The notes: a model not told the origin generated them from the sequence alone. Shown: positions 1 to 8,823, numbered from the stretch's first letter. The stretch is 38,446 nt of DNA from Candidatus Riflebacteria bacterium HGW-Riflebacteria-2 (GCA_002839435.1 PGYA01000043.1:1-38446), one strand, 5' to 3'. A program made the numbers and translations.

Positions 1-1
1 A

Positions 2-472
2 GGCTACATGAAGGACTTCAATGCTGAAAGGTTCTACAGGGACGCCAGAATCACAAATATCTACGAAGGAACGACTCAGCTTCAGCATGTCGCTGCAATA
101 GGCGGAATCATGCAGAGAGTTCTCGATCCTCTTATGGATGAAATGGCTGGCCTTCCTTACCACGGAAAACTCAAGAGGCTATCGACTTATGTAGACGAAA
201 TGCGCAAAAAGCAACAAAGCGCTGTTCAGTATGTAGCAGAAAAGAAAGATTCAACCTATTATGATTTAGTCACAAAGCATCTTGTTGACATGGAAACTTA
301 TATTTTCGTAGGTTACCTGATGCTGAGAGACGCTCTCAAAGACTCCGAAAGAGAACTCTTCGCGGAAAGATACATACTCGATGCCGTTCCGGAATTCGAC
401 AGATCTTATGCAGTAGTAATGAGCGGCGATGTGACATTGATCGATAATTATAGAGAACTCATTGATTACTGA
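2..472 (+). CDS. Acyl-CoA dehydrogenase, C-terminal part (5' end outside window)
   Basis: This is the last ~156 residues of an FAD-dependent acyl-CoA dehydrogenase, which oxidises acyl-CoA to trans-2-enoyl-CoA in beta-oxidation. The reading frame is open to the window edge, and codons before the first Met (position 8) read Gly-Tyr, so the gene enters from the left and Met8 is internal. The sequence ERFYRDARITNIYEGTTQLQ (from base 29) is the family's C-terminal signature that contacts FAD and the partner subunit. About 120 residues follow it, which matches the subgroup with an extra helical C-terminal domain, as in larger or anaerobe-type acyl-CoA dehydrogenases. The gene ends with TGA just upstream of a strong terminator, so it is the last gene of its operon. 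Substrate chain length cannot be told from this fragment. Confidence 0.93.
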   Translation, partial: GYMKDFNAERFYRDARITNIYEGTTQLQHVAAIGGIMQRVLDPLMDEMAGLPYHGKLKRLSTYVDEMRKKQQSAVQYVAEKKDSTYYDLVTKHLVDMETYIFVGYLMLRDALKDSERELFAERYILDAVPEFDRSYAVVMSGDVTLIDNYRELIDY

Positions 473-530
473 TCCGTAATGAGGAAAAAGGATTCAAACG
501 ATTTCCTCGACCGGTAAGACTAACAAATAA

Positions 531-560
531 GGAGCGGGTTTTCATCCGCTCCTTTTTTTT
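531..560 (+). terminator. Rho-independent terminator of the acyl-CoA dehydrogenase gene
   Basis: GGAGCGG (531-537) pairs with CCGCTCC (546-552) around an 8-base loop, and eight T follow (553-560). This is a textbook intrinsic terminator, 58 bases after the stop codon. Confidence 0.9.
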
Positions 561-643
561 GTATTCCCGACATGGGCGTGAACTTATGAGGTGAGATCAA
601 TCCGGTGGTTAAGTCCTCTGTATTAGAAGTCGAAGACGGAATT

Positions 644-670
644 AAATTTGGCAATAACTCCAAATTTTTT
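644..670 (+). other. AT-rich hairpin with short T run in the 473-796 gap
   Basis: AAATTTGG (644-651) pairs with CCAAATTT (660-667) around 8 bases, and the T run continues to 670. It could be a weak second terminator or a regulatory structure ahead of the regulator gene. The rest of the 324-base gap between genes holds the strong terminator at 531-560 and a candidate promoter at 718-746. I see no small gene in it. Confidence 0.35.
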
Positions 671-717
671 CGTGCCAGTGGCGGAACTGCTCACCCGGGT
701 CGTTGCAACTGCTTCGC

Positions 718-746
718 TTGACTATGATTACAAGGCGGGTTATCGT
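718..746 (+). promoter_or_regulatory. Candidate sigma70-type promoter for the TPR/winged-helix regulator
   Basis: TTGACT (718-723, five of six to consensus) and TATCGT (741-746, four of six) are separated by 17 bases. The predicted start of transcription near 753 leaves a leader of about 44 bases before the ATG at 797. Confidence 0.45.
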
Positions 747-796
747 TAGATTCGAGACTGCAGCCGCAGCAATTTAAAAGCCTGAAGAGCCGAGAA

Positions 797-3496
797 ATGA
801 ACAGTATATTCAGGACTCTCGAGCAGATTTTAAAAGACAGTGAAGATTATATTTCGCACGAAGCCGGCCTATTCTGTCACGGGCTGATCGCCGATCTTCC
901 GCCGAAAATCGTTATCGTTACCGCGAGTCGCCGTCGTGACAGGGTTTGCGAAGGTCATCAGATAGAATTTGTCTATCACCAGCCGAAACGACCGCGAGAG
1001 GCTCAGGCCATAAATTTTCATGGTGCTGAAATTCGCATTGCGAAACTGTCACAGGCCCTGGTTGATATCGTCGCCGACAGCCGTCAGACTGAGTCGATCG
1101 AGGCTCTCGCCGATCTGTTCTGGCGGCTTCCCTACCATGTCGGCGAAACTGTTGAACTGGCAGAGAAGACGAGCAATACTGCACACAAGCGAATACTGTT
1201 CTGGGCGCTATGGGCGGGGCGTATGCGGTTTTCGGGCCTGCCGAAGCGACTTGAGCGGACGCCGGTGAATCTTTTTCAGAGCGACAAGGATGCGCAGCTG
1301 TGGGAAGGCAGTCTTCAGGTTTTCTACCCAAAACGCCTGCTCGGGCTTGCTTTTGCCAGGCCTGATGTCAGTCTCGCCGATGATCTGGCAGACTGGATGC
1401 GCCTGCGTAGCAGCAAGCGTTTTGCCGCTTATGCCATGCGTTCTGAATGGCTGCCGATCGCCGGCGACACCCGCAATAAGCCGCTGGAGCTGCTTGAAAC
1501 CTTTTTTGCCGAAGAGCTTTCGGTAATGGTTGCTGAAGATCTGACCGGCCTGCTCGAGCAGCTGCACCGGCAGCCTTCCGATCCCGAACCGACCATGTCG
1601 CAGCAGTTTATCAGCTGGGTGCACGAATCTTCGCGTTTCGTCGACTGCGTCGGCAAAAAACTCAAAACCTGGGTGCGCGATAAGCTTCGGGCGGGCGATC
1701 CTCGCCATTGGGAGATCGCTTTTTTTTATGCACCGCTCACCGGCCGGGTGGAAGAGGCGTTTTCGCGCATATCCGCCTCGGCCGCGGAAATCTTCAATTC
1801 CGGACGCTTTCGCGGCCTGGTAGAACTTTGCCGGCATGCGGAAGCTGGCGGCATCGAAATTCCGCGGGCGGCGCGCATATTGTTGAGCCGTATTCTTGCT
1901 CGCCTTAACCGTTTTGATGAGGCCCTGGCCGATCTTGACAAGGCTGGTGCGGGTGAAATGACCGAGCGCGAAGCTGTCGATGTCGCTTATGCTGCCGGTA
2001 TTATCAACCGGCAGGCCGGGCGCCTCGACGAAGCTGTGCGTCTGTTGAACGATGCGGCGTCACTGGCCGCAAAGGCGGCGATGCGTGACAGTGCCGCTGC
2101 AATTTTGAATGCCGTCGGTAATGTTCATCTCGCCAGAGGAGAGCTGACGCAGGCTCGCAAAAGCTATCTTAAGGCTGCGGCCAACTTCTCGCGCGACCGG
2201 GAAACGCCGATAGTCGCCAATATTCAGACGAATCTCGGGTTTGTCGAATTCAGAAGCGGTAATCTCAAGAAGGCCGACTGCTGCTTTGCGCTTGCTGCCA
2301 GAAACCAGAAAATGCGCAACAATCTGCAGGGTGAGATTACTTCCGGTATTATGCTGGCCCGGGTCAGGCTGGCGCGTGGTCAGGTGCTGCCGGCAATAGA
2401 AAAACTGCTCGAGGTCGAACGCCAGTTGTCGCAACTGGCAGCCAGTCCTGATCGGCGAGAAATTCAGGCGATTGTTGCCTGGGCATATGAACTTCTCGGA
2501 CAACCGGTCGTCTCGGACCAGTACTGGAAAAAAGTGGAAGAAGCTGGAACTGAAGCGGTAACTCCGCCAGCAGAATTCATGATAAGACTTTTCAAAGCCC
2601 TGCATACCCTTATTCGCGGCGAACTGCCGGCTGCCGAAAACCAGTTCGCCGAAACCGCAGGATTTGGCAGAACGTCGAAACTTCAGACAGCCGATGTCGC
2701 GGTGGCTGAGTTCTATCAGGGGTTGGCCATGTATCTGCAGAAGAAGAACGCGGCATTGCAGCTTTTCAGGCAATTGCCGGCCATGTTTTTCGAAAGCAGC
2801 GACCAACCTTTTCATCTCTTTGTTAAGGTCTTTCTCGGCCTGACTTTTCCCGGAGCATTTCCGGAGATAGATTTGGATGCTTCTCTGACCCGCCTCAACC
2901 TCACCGACTACTACGAACCGGTCTGGATATTTGCGGCCGATCAGATATATTGCTACGGTTCGGCGGCGGCCATCGAAATGGTCATGTCGCATAGCGACAA
3001 GCTGGCACCTGATCTAAAATCTCTTCTGGAGCAACGTTTTTCGGCTGTCCGGCAATTTTTCAAAAAGCGGCGCGGCGCAAAATACGCTCGAAAATATTAT
3101 ACGCTGATAAAAAACGGCAATCATACCATTGTCAGTGAAAAGCATTATCAGAACTTCGAATCAGAAGCCCACCGGGGTACTCTAATTTTCAACGGAGTTA
3201 CCGGCAAGCTCACCTTTTCGAAAAGGGTGACCAGTATCAAGCCCGGCTCTATTCTGCACCGTATTCTGGCTTGTCTGCTCTCGTCCTTTCCGGAGGATGT
3301 GCCGCTGGAAGCCCTTTACGAGTCGGTTTGGGGCGGCAAATATGAGCCGGAATACGGTCGCATGGCGGTAAAGGCCGCCATGCTGCGTTTGCGCAAGACC
3401 GTTCAGAAAGTCTGCCCGACAGCACGTGTCGAGGGTTTTGGCGCGGAAGGCCAGGTCCGCATTATTCTCGAATCTCCATTCGAAGCCATCTTATAG
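797..3496 (+). CDS. AbiEi-like / TPR / C-terminal winged-helix regulator
   Basis: An 899-residue soluble protein with no signal peptide or membrane segment. Residues ~18-130 resemble the C-terminal domain of AbiEi-type antitoxin regulators: HEAGLFCHGL (21-30), then a PPKIVIV strand, and IAKLSQALVDIV (81-92) at the usual place. The middle (~340-600) is a run of TPR helices, for example around GRLDEAVRLL and GELTQARKSYLKAA. Residues ~815-895 form an OmpR/BTAD-type winged helix: LYESVWGG, then a recognition helix near 854-870 (AVKAAMLRLRKTV). It is therefore probably a transcription factor whose TPR region binds a protein or ligand. The order is unusual, because AbiEi proteins carry their winged helix at the N-terminus. 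No AbiEii nucleotidyltransferase partner lies next to it. The ATG at 797 has only a weak purine-rich Shine-Dalgarno. The DNA-binding domain is confident; the AbiEi relation is tentative. Confidence 0.8.
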   Translation: MNSIFRTLEQILKDSEDYISHEAGLFCHGLIADLPPKIVIVTASRRRDRVCEGHQIEFVYHQPKRPREAQAINFHGAEIRIAKLSQALVDIVADSRQTESIEALADLFWRLPYHVGETVELAEKTSNTAHKRILFWALWAGRMRFSGLPKRLERTPVNLFQSDKDAQLWEGSLQVFYPKRLLGLAFARPDVSLADDLADWMRLRSSKRFAAYAMRSEWLPIAGDTRNKPLELLETFFAEELSVMVAEDLTGLLEQLHRQPSDPEPTMSQQFISWVHESSRFVDCVGKKLKTWVRDKLRAGDPRHWEIAFFYAPLTGRVEEAFSRISASAAEIFNSGRFRGLVELCRHAEAGGIEIPRAARILLSRILARLNRFDEALADLDKAGAGEMTEREAVDVAYAAGIINRQAGRLDEAVRLLNDAASLAAKAAMRDSAAAILNAVGNVHLARGELTQARKSYLKAAANFSRDRETPIVANIQTNLGFVEFRSGNLKKADCCFALAARNQKMRNNLQGEITSGIMLARVRLARGQVLPAIEKLLEVERQLSQLAASPDRREIQAIVAWAYELLGQPVVSDQYWKKVEEAGTEAVTPPAEFMIRLFKALHTLIRGELPAAENQFAETAGFGRTSKLQTADVAVAEFYQGLAMYLQKKNAALQLFRQLPAMFFESSDQPFHLFVKVFLGLTFPGAFPEIDLDASLTRLNLTDYYEPVWIFAADQIYCYGSAAAIEMVMSHSDKLAPDLKSLLEQRFSAVRQFFKKRRGAKYARKYYTLIKNGNHTIVSEKHYQNFESEAHRGTLIFNGVTGKLTFSKRVTSIKPGSILHRILACLLSSFPEDVPLEALYESVWGGKYEPEYGRMAVKAAMLRLRKTVQKVCPTARVEGFGAEGQVRIILESPFEAIL

Positions 3497-3751
3497 AGAT
3501 TGCGGAATGCCAGCACGACTAACAGTCAGATCACTCTCGAAGCAGAATATTTTCTGAATTTTCCGAAAAGCACGCAAACCCCTCCCGATCGTTGATTGCG
3601 ACAGCAGTCGCTTGAGATCGATTATAGGCTGCCGATGCATTCTTCTCAATCGAAACAGCAAAGAAACCAGCTGCTGATGAGATTGTTAAGTGAAGTTAGC
3701 CGGCAGACATAGTTTTGTCGCTTTGTTTATGAAGCGAAGTTGTTGCCTCGC

Positions 3752-4672
3752 TTACTCGCTGTGGTTTTCGACTAGAAGCGCGACGTCAGCAGGCTCGAGA
3801 ATCGTCGGGAAAAAAATCTGTGTAAAATCACCGAGATCAATCTGTTTTTCTGCACCATCGGCGAGATTGCGAATTACCGTGACGAACCGGCCATTGCGAA
3901 GCGAACGATAGATCAGTGTGTTGCCGTCAGGACTGGTAGAAGGCTGCCAGTCATAGGTGCGCGCGTTGGTGATATTTTCATACTGCCATATGCCATGGGA
4001 GTCTTTGAAAAGCTCAAAAATACTGCCGGTCTGACCGACGCGCCGCACAAAAAACATGCGGCCGACAGTCTGGTTTACATGGCTCTGCCAATTCTGGCCG
4101 CCGCGCACTATAATTTCTTCGGCATCATTGCTGAGATCGCGCATATTTATCGTAAAGCCTTCGGCAGTCACACGCGAGAGCATTATCGCTTCCGGTGTCA
4201 GCCAGGCCAACTGTCCGCCGGAAAGCCCTGCGAAATCGAGCGGTTCGAACACTCCGTCAGGAAAGCTTACGACCCCGGTCTGCACCGAGCCGTCACTCAT
4301 TCCTCTAACACAGAGAATGCGGTCGTCCCAGGGTGAGGGAACCGGCCAGCCCAGGCTGCCCAGAGGATCTTGCAGCTGCCAGACAGTCTTTTTCTGTTTC
4401 GCATTGATCGCCACCAGACCGTAGTGATTTTCAGAAATCTCACGTGAGGCGAGAATCAGTCCCTTACGCTCCCACCAGCAGGCATTGCCTTCTTTCGACG
4501 TCGTTTGTGTAAGAGCTGTCAGCAAATAGCCCTCTTCAAAGGGCTGCCACAGGTAAATTTCTGAACTTTTGTCAATCACACCAACAAAAAGAACACCGGC
4601 CGGCACTTCTTGCGCAGCTCCGCAGGTGGTCAGCAGTAAAAAAAGGTATAGCAGGATCATTTTTATGTTCAC
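3752..4672 (-). CDS. Exported TolB-like beta-propeller protein
   Basis: A 306-residue protein with a hydrophobic signal sequence (about 20 residues) ending LLLTTCGAAQ, which could be cleaved either by signal peptidase I after the Ala pair or as an atypical lipoprotein at the Cys. The body is made of repeated beta-blades of TolB/WD40-like type; WQPSTSPDGNTLIYRS near residue 255 is the classic PD40 blade motif, and other blades are more diverged. Such proteins act in the periplasm as binding scaffolds. The start is GTG at 4672; an in-frame ATG at 4660 is the alternative. A short hairpin lacking a T run (3732-3753) overlaps its stop codon. It is alone on its strand, with 298 bases to the next upstream-lying gene, and its partner is unknown. 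Confidence 0.7.
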   Translation of the reverse strand: MNIKMILLYLFLLLTTCGAAQEVPAGVLFVGVIDKSSEIYLWQPFEEGYLLTALTQTTSKEGNACWWERKGLILASREISENHYGLVAINAKQKKTVWQLQDPLGSLGWPVPSPWDDRILCVRGMSDGSVQTGVVSFPDGVFEPLDFAGLSGGQLAWLTPEAIMLSRVTAEGFTINMRDLSNDAEEIIVRGGQNWQSHVNQTVGRMFFVRRVGQTGSIFELFKDSHGIWQYENITNARTYDWQPSTSPDGNTLIYRSLRNGRFVTVIRNLADGAEKQIDLGDFTQIFFPTILEPADVALLVENHSE

Positions 4673-4970
4673 TTCTTCGTGCCTCGTTTGATTGATGTTC
4701 TTTACTATAGCAAAGTTTTCTCTGAGATTTTACATAGGATTATTTCAATTTACCGTAGAACAAAAATCTGATAAACTGAAAACATCCTAAAAACGGCCTT
4801 TTGCCAGGGATTAGCCTGTGTTTTTGTGACTGGAATCAGTATGGTTTTTGGGTAAACAGTTTTTATCCGTAGAGTGATCCATGACTTCGGTGTTTCGCAA
4901 GAGTCTGCTATCTGCGCAGGTTACCACTCCCGGTTTTATTGATGATCGTCGGATTCGCATTCGCGAAATA
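4673..4970. other. Intergenic stretch without a recognisable gene
   Basis: These 298 bases separate two leftward genes and must carry the start signals of the TolB-like gene and the end of the 590-residue protein's transcript. They are AT-rich, and I could not find a convincing -35/-10 pair with good spacing or a clear terminator. A rightward open frame from 4881 runs antisense into the neighbour and is not believable. Confidence 0.5.
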
Positions 4971-6743
4971 TTATTTGTGTCCGATCAGAGACGTCGGCTT
5001 CTGGGGAATCAGGCCAGGTATCTCGCCGCCGACCTGGCAGGTCAGTATTGTCCACATCGGGTATTTTCTCTGGGCCGAGAGAGCGAGCAGGTGATCATAG
5101 GCGGCTCGCGGGAACACTGTTTTTATTGACAGCATAGTGTTTACCAGCGCCATGACCTTGCTCGGGTTACGCGTTCCAAAAGGGACTTTGACAAATTCCT
5201 GCCAGTTGCCCTGAGCATTGCCGAAGCTGGTGATTCTTTTTTCAACTGCCTGAGCGAGGCTGGTCAGTGCTTCGAATCTCTGAGCATCGGCTGAGCCGGC
5301 CTTGCGCCAGGCTAGCACCTGGGGATGCCTGCCAACATTGTTGATCAGGAGGTCGAGGGCGCCATAAAGTGCGCAGTGCGAGTCTTGTACACATGACACA
5401 TCAGGCCGCACCATCGAGCAACCCGACCCTGAACCGACGCGATACTTGGCCATCATTTTTTCGAGCTCGCGGGCGAGGCCGCGCATCGGTCTTATTTGCC
5501 GGCCATTGATTTTGTAAGGTTGCAGTTCAGGAATCTTGATGATAGTGTCGGCGACGGGTATCGAATACATCCAGCCGCGGCGCAGGTTACCCATGTAGGC
5601 GTGCCATTTCATCGAACCGGAGACGACTTCTTCGCGATTATGCCCATAGACCTGTTTATATTCGATATCCCAGCGGGCTTCGCCGGTAAAGCTGTCTCTG
5701 ACCACTTCGGCAAAGCCGAAGGCGAAATGGCCGGTAACCAGGTTGAGCAGATCCATTACACCGGGTTTATGCTGTGCGGTTTTACGCCAGCCAAAAAGGT
5801 GTAAGAGTAGGTGGCGACTGCCGATCGGCCAGTCTTTGCTGATTCCGGCCGTCTGGTTCTCGGCTGAATAGGTTTTGCGAAACAGGCCTGGTCTGAGACC
5901 GGCAAAAACGCCTTTGCTGACAAACGAACTGATATCGCCTGCCTTGTCGAGGCATGTTGTCGGGTTCAGAAGCAGTGGAAGCCGTGGTTCAACCGCTTTT
6001 ACCAGAAAAGTTTTTTTCAATCTTTTGCCATAGAGATACCAGCCACCGGCGTTGAGACCTGTGTTCTCGATGTTTTCCATTGAAGTGTTGGGTGCGTCTT
6101 CTTTTGGCGCCGGTTTTCGTGGCATGATAGTGACGATTTCTTCAGGGCCGTCGAATTTGCGGGTGTCAGGATTATAGTGAACGATCGTTCTCAGATTGCC
6201 TTCGGCCTTGCCTTTAAAGCGGGCCAGACAGACGAGAGCTCCGTTTACCTGTATCGGTTCTTCAGAGATATAAAGCGTGCCATCACGATAAACCGGGTTG
6301 TTGAGTATGATTTCGATGGTTCCTTCACTGCGGTTTGCCGCCAGCGATTCAAGCGGACTGACTTTTTCCCACTTATCGAGAATCGTAGGGAAACGGCAGC
6401 CTGCGCGTTCGCCGAAAGACTGGGTCGCAGGGTTGAAGTTGACATTCACAGATAGTTCGTCAAACCAGTTTTCATCTTTTATTGAACGGTTCCATGCGAG
6501 CTTGATGATGCGACCGATCAGCTCTTTTTGAGGGCTCGAAAAAACCAGCATGGGCACAGCACCGCCGGCGAGCCGTTTGGCGCGATTCGGCAGAATGATC
6601 TGGCCGCCCCATTCCCCAATCGGTTTATAAAATTTGTCGAAGCTGGCAAGATTCTGTGCGTTGAGCTGCTCAAAAAGCCCGGCATGCAAGGCGGCACAGA
6701 CTGAAAGCATTAAAACAAGAACTACCGTTTTTCTGACTGACAT
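4971..6743 (-). CDS. Exported protein of unknown function, 590 residues
   Basis: The N-terminus is a clear Sec signal peptide (basic start, then VVLVLMLSVCAALHA with AxA-type cleavage near residue 21), so the protein is exported. No other membrane segment is obvious. A Pro/Lys-rich stretch near residues 205-220 may separate two domains. Near residue 435 there is a Gly/Ser-rich motif, GSGSGC, followed by SCVQDSHCALYGAL. I recall a similar Ser/Cys-Val-Gln-Asp-Ser segment in cyanobacterial proteins annotated as predicted Abi (CAAX) proteases, but that is a weak memory and I give no function. The start is well set by GGAG six bases before the ATG. It lies 54 bases downstream of the 404-residue exported protein and is probably co-transcribed with it from the promoter at 8040-8068. 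Confidence 0.75.
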   Translation of the reverse strand: MSVRKTVVLVLMLSVCAALHAGLFEQLNAQNLASFDKFYKPIGEWGGQIILPNRAKRLAGGAVPMLVFSSPQKELIGRIIKLAWNRSIKDENWFDELSVNVNFNPATQSFGERAGCRFPTILDKWEKVSPLESLAANRSEGTIEIILNNPVYRDGTLYISEEPIQVNGALVCLARFKGKAEGNLRTIVHYNPDTRKFDGPEEIVTIMPRKPAPKEDAPNTSMENIENTGLNAGGWYLYGKRLKKTFLVKAVEPRLPLLLNPTTCLDKAGDISSFVSKGVFAGLRPGLFRKTYSAENQTAGISKDWPIGSRHLLLHLFGWRKTAQHKPGVMDLLNLVTGHFAFGFAEVVRDSFTGEARWDIEYKQVYGHNREEVVSGSMKWHAYMGNLRRGWMYSIPVADTIIKIPELQPYKINGRQIRPMRGLARELEKMMAKYRVGSGSGCSMVRPDVSCVQDSHCALYGALDLLINNVGRHPQVLAWRKAGSADAQRFEALTSLAQAVEKRITSFGNAQGNWQEFVKVPFGTRNPSKVMALVNTMLSIKTVFPRAAYDHLLALSAQRKYPMWTILTCQVGGEIPGLIPQKPTSLIGHK

Positions 6744-6797
6744 TATCTTCTCCAGATGTAATTTTGCAAACAGAGGGCGCTACGGTGCGGACAATGC

Positions 6798-8012
6798 TCA
6801 TTCGTTAAGCAGATAATTTAATATTGAGAGGTAGCGTTCGGCTTTGAATGATTGTCGTTGCTCAGCCTGTCTGGCTACCGGCGGCACATAGAATTTGATC
6901 GCCTGTTTCCAGGGCTTTCTTACGTGAAGAGGCTGCAGCCTGAGGAAAAACAGTATGCGGTGCAGGGTCGAGTAATCATCTTTGGTGGCTTCTGCCTTGA
7001 CCTGTTTATCGAACCAGCTGACCTGGGCTTTGCCGGGCGGGTATTTGCCCATGAGGTTCATGGTTGCCTTGCCCAGTCGATCGCGGAAAACCCCTTTTCT
7101 GAATTCTTCGACACTCCAGTTGATCAGGCCGGGGGAATTGGTGATCGCGAGATTGACCAGCATGGCGCCCACAGCCACCTGACCAATTACCGGCATTGGC
7201 AGAGTTACTGCGCTCAATGCTGCGCCGGCCGAGCCCATTGCCAGGTTTTTTACCTGCTGTGCGGCAACGTGTTTGCAGATCTCGATGCCGATGTAGGTGG
7301 CAAATGGGCCGAGTTCGCCGATGCCCGACACTCTGAGAATGTTTTGGCCGTTGCCGGCTGACAGGAAACTGTTGAGAAGGTTGCCGGTGCCTTTGTTGAC
7401 GGCCAGCTGAACGAGTTTTGGGAAAAAACGTTCGAGGATGGCGCGCAGGTTCTCGTTACTGATCTTTTTTATTGGAATCAGTAGCTTTTCTGATGCGAGA
7501 ATCCCTGATTCTTCGATGGCAAAGTTGACTCCGGTTTTGGCTGCGATCAGCACACACTCCTGCAGATTGATTTCGAGGTTGAGTCGGTAAACCAGGCTGA
7601 TCGGCGCGCCGGCCGGCAGTTTGTCGAGATTTTCAGGCGGGAAAAGTCGGAAAAAGCCGACACATTCCTTGCGTGGCGGTAGTGGTGTCTCGGTAAAGAA
7701 GAAACGGGTAACCTTGTGCTTTACCGCTTCGACCGGCATTTTCTGCATCCCGGTAATCTGCAGGCGCATTTTGCGATAGTCGCGCGAAAAATTCGGCTTG
7801 TCAAAGCTTGCTGTGAAATTTCCCTTTCCGGCGGTGATAGCGGCCTGGCCGAGGCGCTCGAAAAGGTATGTGATCGCCTGCCCCATTCTAGCAAAGGCTT
7901 TGTCAGAAAGTTTGGGTGCATCCTGTGCCAGCAGGTAAGGTGCTGAGCCAATAAAGAAAATGCACAAGAGAAATATGGCACGGGCGAACTGATTTCTTGT
8001 GTTCGTTTTCAT
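6798..8012 (-). CDS. Exported protein of unknown function, 404 residues
   Basis: A signal peptide (AIFLLCIFFIGSAPYLLAQ, cleaved after ~30 residues) directs export. The mature part is mixed, with a hydrophobic small-residue segment at ~250-290 (GSAGAALSAVTLPMPVIGQV and beyond) that could insert in a membrane or pack as a helical hairpin. The C-terminal ~80 residues are basic and aromatic. I do not recognise a family. The start is well supported: AGGAGG four bases before the ATG and a good promoter at 8040-8068. It is the first gene of a probable two-gene operon with the 590-residue exported protein, so the two may act on the same envelope process. Confidence 0.75.
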   Translation of the reverse strand: MKTNTRNQFARAIFLLCIFFIGSAPYLLAQDAPKLSDKAFARMGQAITYLFERLGQAAITAGKGNFTASFDKPNFSRDYRKMRLQITGMQKMPVEAVKHKVTRFFFTETPLPPRKECVGFFRLFPPENLDKLPAGAPISLVYRLNLEINLQECVLIAAKTGVNFAIEESGILASEKLLIPIKKISNENLRAILERFFPKLVQLAVNKGTGNLLNSFLSAGNGQNILRVSGIGELGPFATYIGIEICKHVAAQQVKNLAMGSAGAALSAVTLPMPVIGQVAVGAMLVNLAITNSPGLINWSVEEFRKGVFRDRLGKATMNLMGKYPPGKAQVSWFDKQVKAEATKDDYSTLHRILFFLRLQPLHVRKPWKQAIKFYVPPVARQAEQRQSFKAERYLSILNYLLNE

Positions 8013-8039
8013 TGTGCCTCCTGGAAGGACAGGTATTTA

Positions 8040-8068
8040 ATTATAACAGAAGTCAGCCTGCTTGTAAT
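8040..8068 (-). promoter_or_regulatory. Promoter of the two-gene exported-protein operon
   Basis: Read on the minus strand: ATTACA (8068-8063), 17 bases, then TATAAT (8045-8040). The -10 is extended by TGT directly before it. Transcription would start near 8033, giving a ~20-base leader containing the AGGAGG site of the 404-residue gene. Confidence 0.6.
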
Positions 8069-8112
8069 AGCACCTGGCTTCAGCTTAGCAATTCTCGGTC
8101 AAAATCAACCTT

Positions 8113-8206
8113 CATTCTGCGCGATCTGTCAAGCGAAGTCGCAGAATCCCCTTTTTTAGAGCTTTTTCTGGATCCTGCGACTGCGCTTCGCTTCGCGCAG
8201 GATGAC
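8113..8206 (-). repeat. Interspersed palindromic repeat, copy A
   Basis: Two neighbouring hairpins. One has ATTCTGCG (8114-8121) against CGCAGAAT (8140-8147); the other has ATCCTGCG (8172-8179) against CGCAGGAT (8196-8203). Both contain the motif GCGAAG or its complement in the loops. Copy B at 22216-22290 has the same two hairpins in the opposite orientation. The layout matches REP-type repeats scattered between genes in many bacteria. It lies where a secreted-protein frame loses its sense. Confidence 0.8.
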
Positions 8207-8214
8207 AACAAAAC

Positions 8215-8333
8215 TTAACAGGCGCTTCTGAAAAGGTATCGGAGGAAATCGCTTCGCTGGTCAGCAGTAGCATGAGAGCAAGCAATATGTGGAGTCCGAG
8301 CTTTCTCAAAGTTGTCGTTCCAATCATGTTCAT
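8215..8333 (-). pseudogene. Remnant of a small exported protein, cut by repeat copy A
   Basis: From ATG 8333 the minus strand reads ~40 residues with a plausible signal peptide (GLHILLALMLLLTSEAISS), preceded by a GGCGGG-like ribosome site. The frame then runs straight into repeat copy A, whose translation (Arg/Ser/Glu-rich) continues to a stop at 8112. The best reading is a gene whose 3' part was lost or replaced by the repeat. A genuine 73-residue exported peptide using the repeat as its tail cannot be excluded. Confidence 0.4.
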
Positions 8334-8814
8334 TGTTAACCCGCCTTTGTTCAGGTGAATATTTCTTGCAGTTATCCGCTGGAGTTATCATTTTGCAAGA
8401 CTCTCCAACAGTAGATACCGAAATCAGTTTGTCGAATATACAGGTGAGAAACAAAAAAATCGCAAGCTTTTTCCGTTTCAGATCATTCAAGAATCTAGCG
8501 ATTGATCTTATTACTGATAAAGTTAGAGACAGGATCCCATCAGCTTATTATATTCAATTAGACGCGGTTGCGGTATTGTACGATCAGAATGTTTCTTTAT
8601 TGGTGCCGAGGCACGGTGGGCTATGCCAAAGTCTTTCTGCAAGAAGCTTTTTGCTGGAGCAAAGTCTTGTCTTTAACTTTTTTTATGTAACGATCCTCAG
8701 GCGAGTGGAGCGAATCGGTCGGCAGTGCTACGACAGCCTATTTTCGCTGAATAACAATTCCACTTCTGGCTTTTTGCGACTTTGCCTTCCTGGATACAGG
8801 CGTGAATTTAGCTG
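8334..8814. other. About 480 bases without a convincing gene
   Basis: Open frames exist on both strands, including an N-terminal extension of the split-barrel gene from 8312, but their translations show no domain, no ribosome site and no plausible composition. The stretch is richer in A+T than the flanking genes. It may be decayed DNA left with the broken gene at 8215-8333. Confidence 0.5.
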
Positions 8815-8823
8815 TGATATAAT
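8815..8823 (+). promoter_or_regulatory. Extended -10 promoter of the split-barrel / PEP-synthase-like pair
   Basis: TG (8815-8816), one base, then a perfect TATAAT (8818-8823). No good -35 stands at 17 bases, which is acceptable for an extended -10. The start near 8830 leaves a ~16-base leader holding TGGAGA before the ATG at 8846, and this supports that start over the upstream in-frame one. Confidence 0.6.

Noticed and set aside
2060..2992. 310-residue open frame antisense to the TPR/winged-helix regulator
   Set aside because: No domain, no ribosome site, and it lies opposite a gene with clear TPR coding; a compositional shadow.
3732..3753. Hairpin at the stop codon of the TolB-like gene as a terminator
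   Set aside because: An eight-pair stem can form, but there is no T run on either strand, so intrinsic termination is unlikely.
4881..5129. Small rightward open frame at the end of the 590-residue gene
   Set aside because: Mostly antisense to the exported-protein gene, without a ribosome site or recognisable product.
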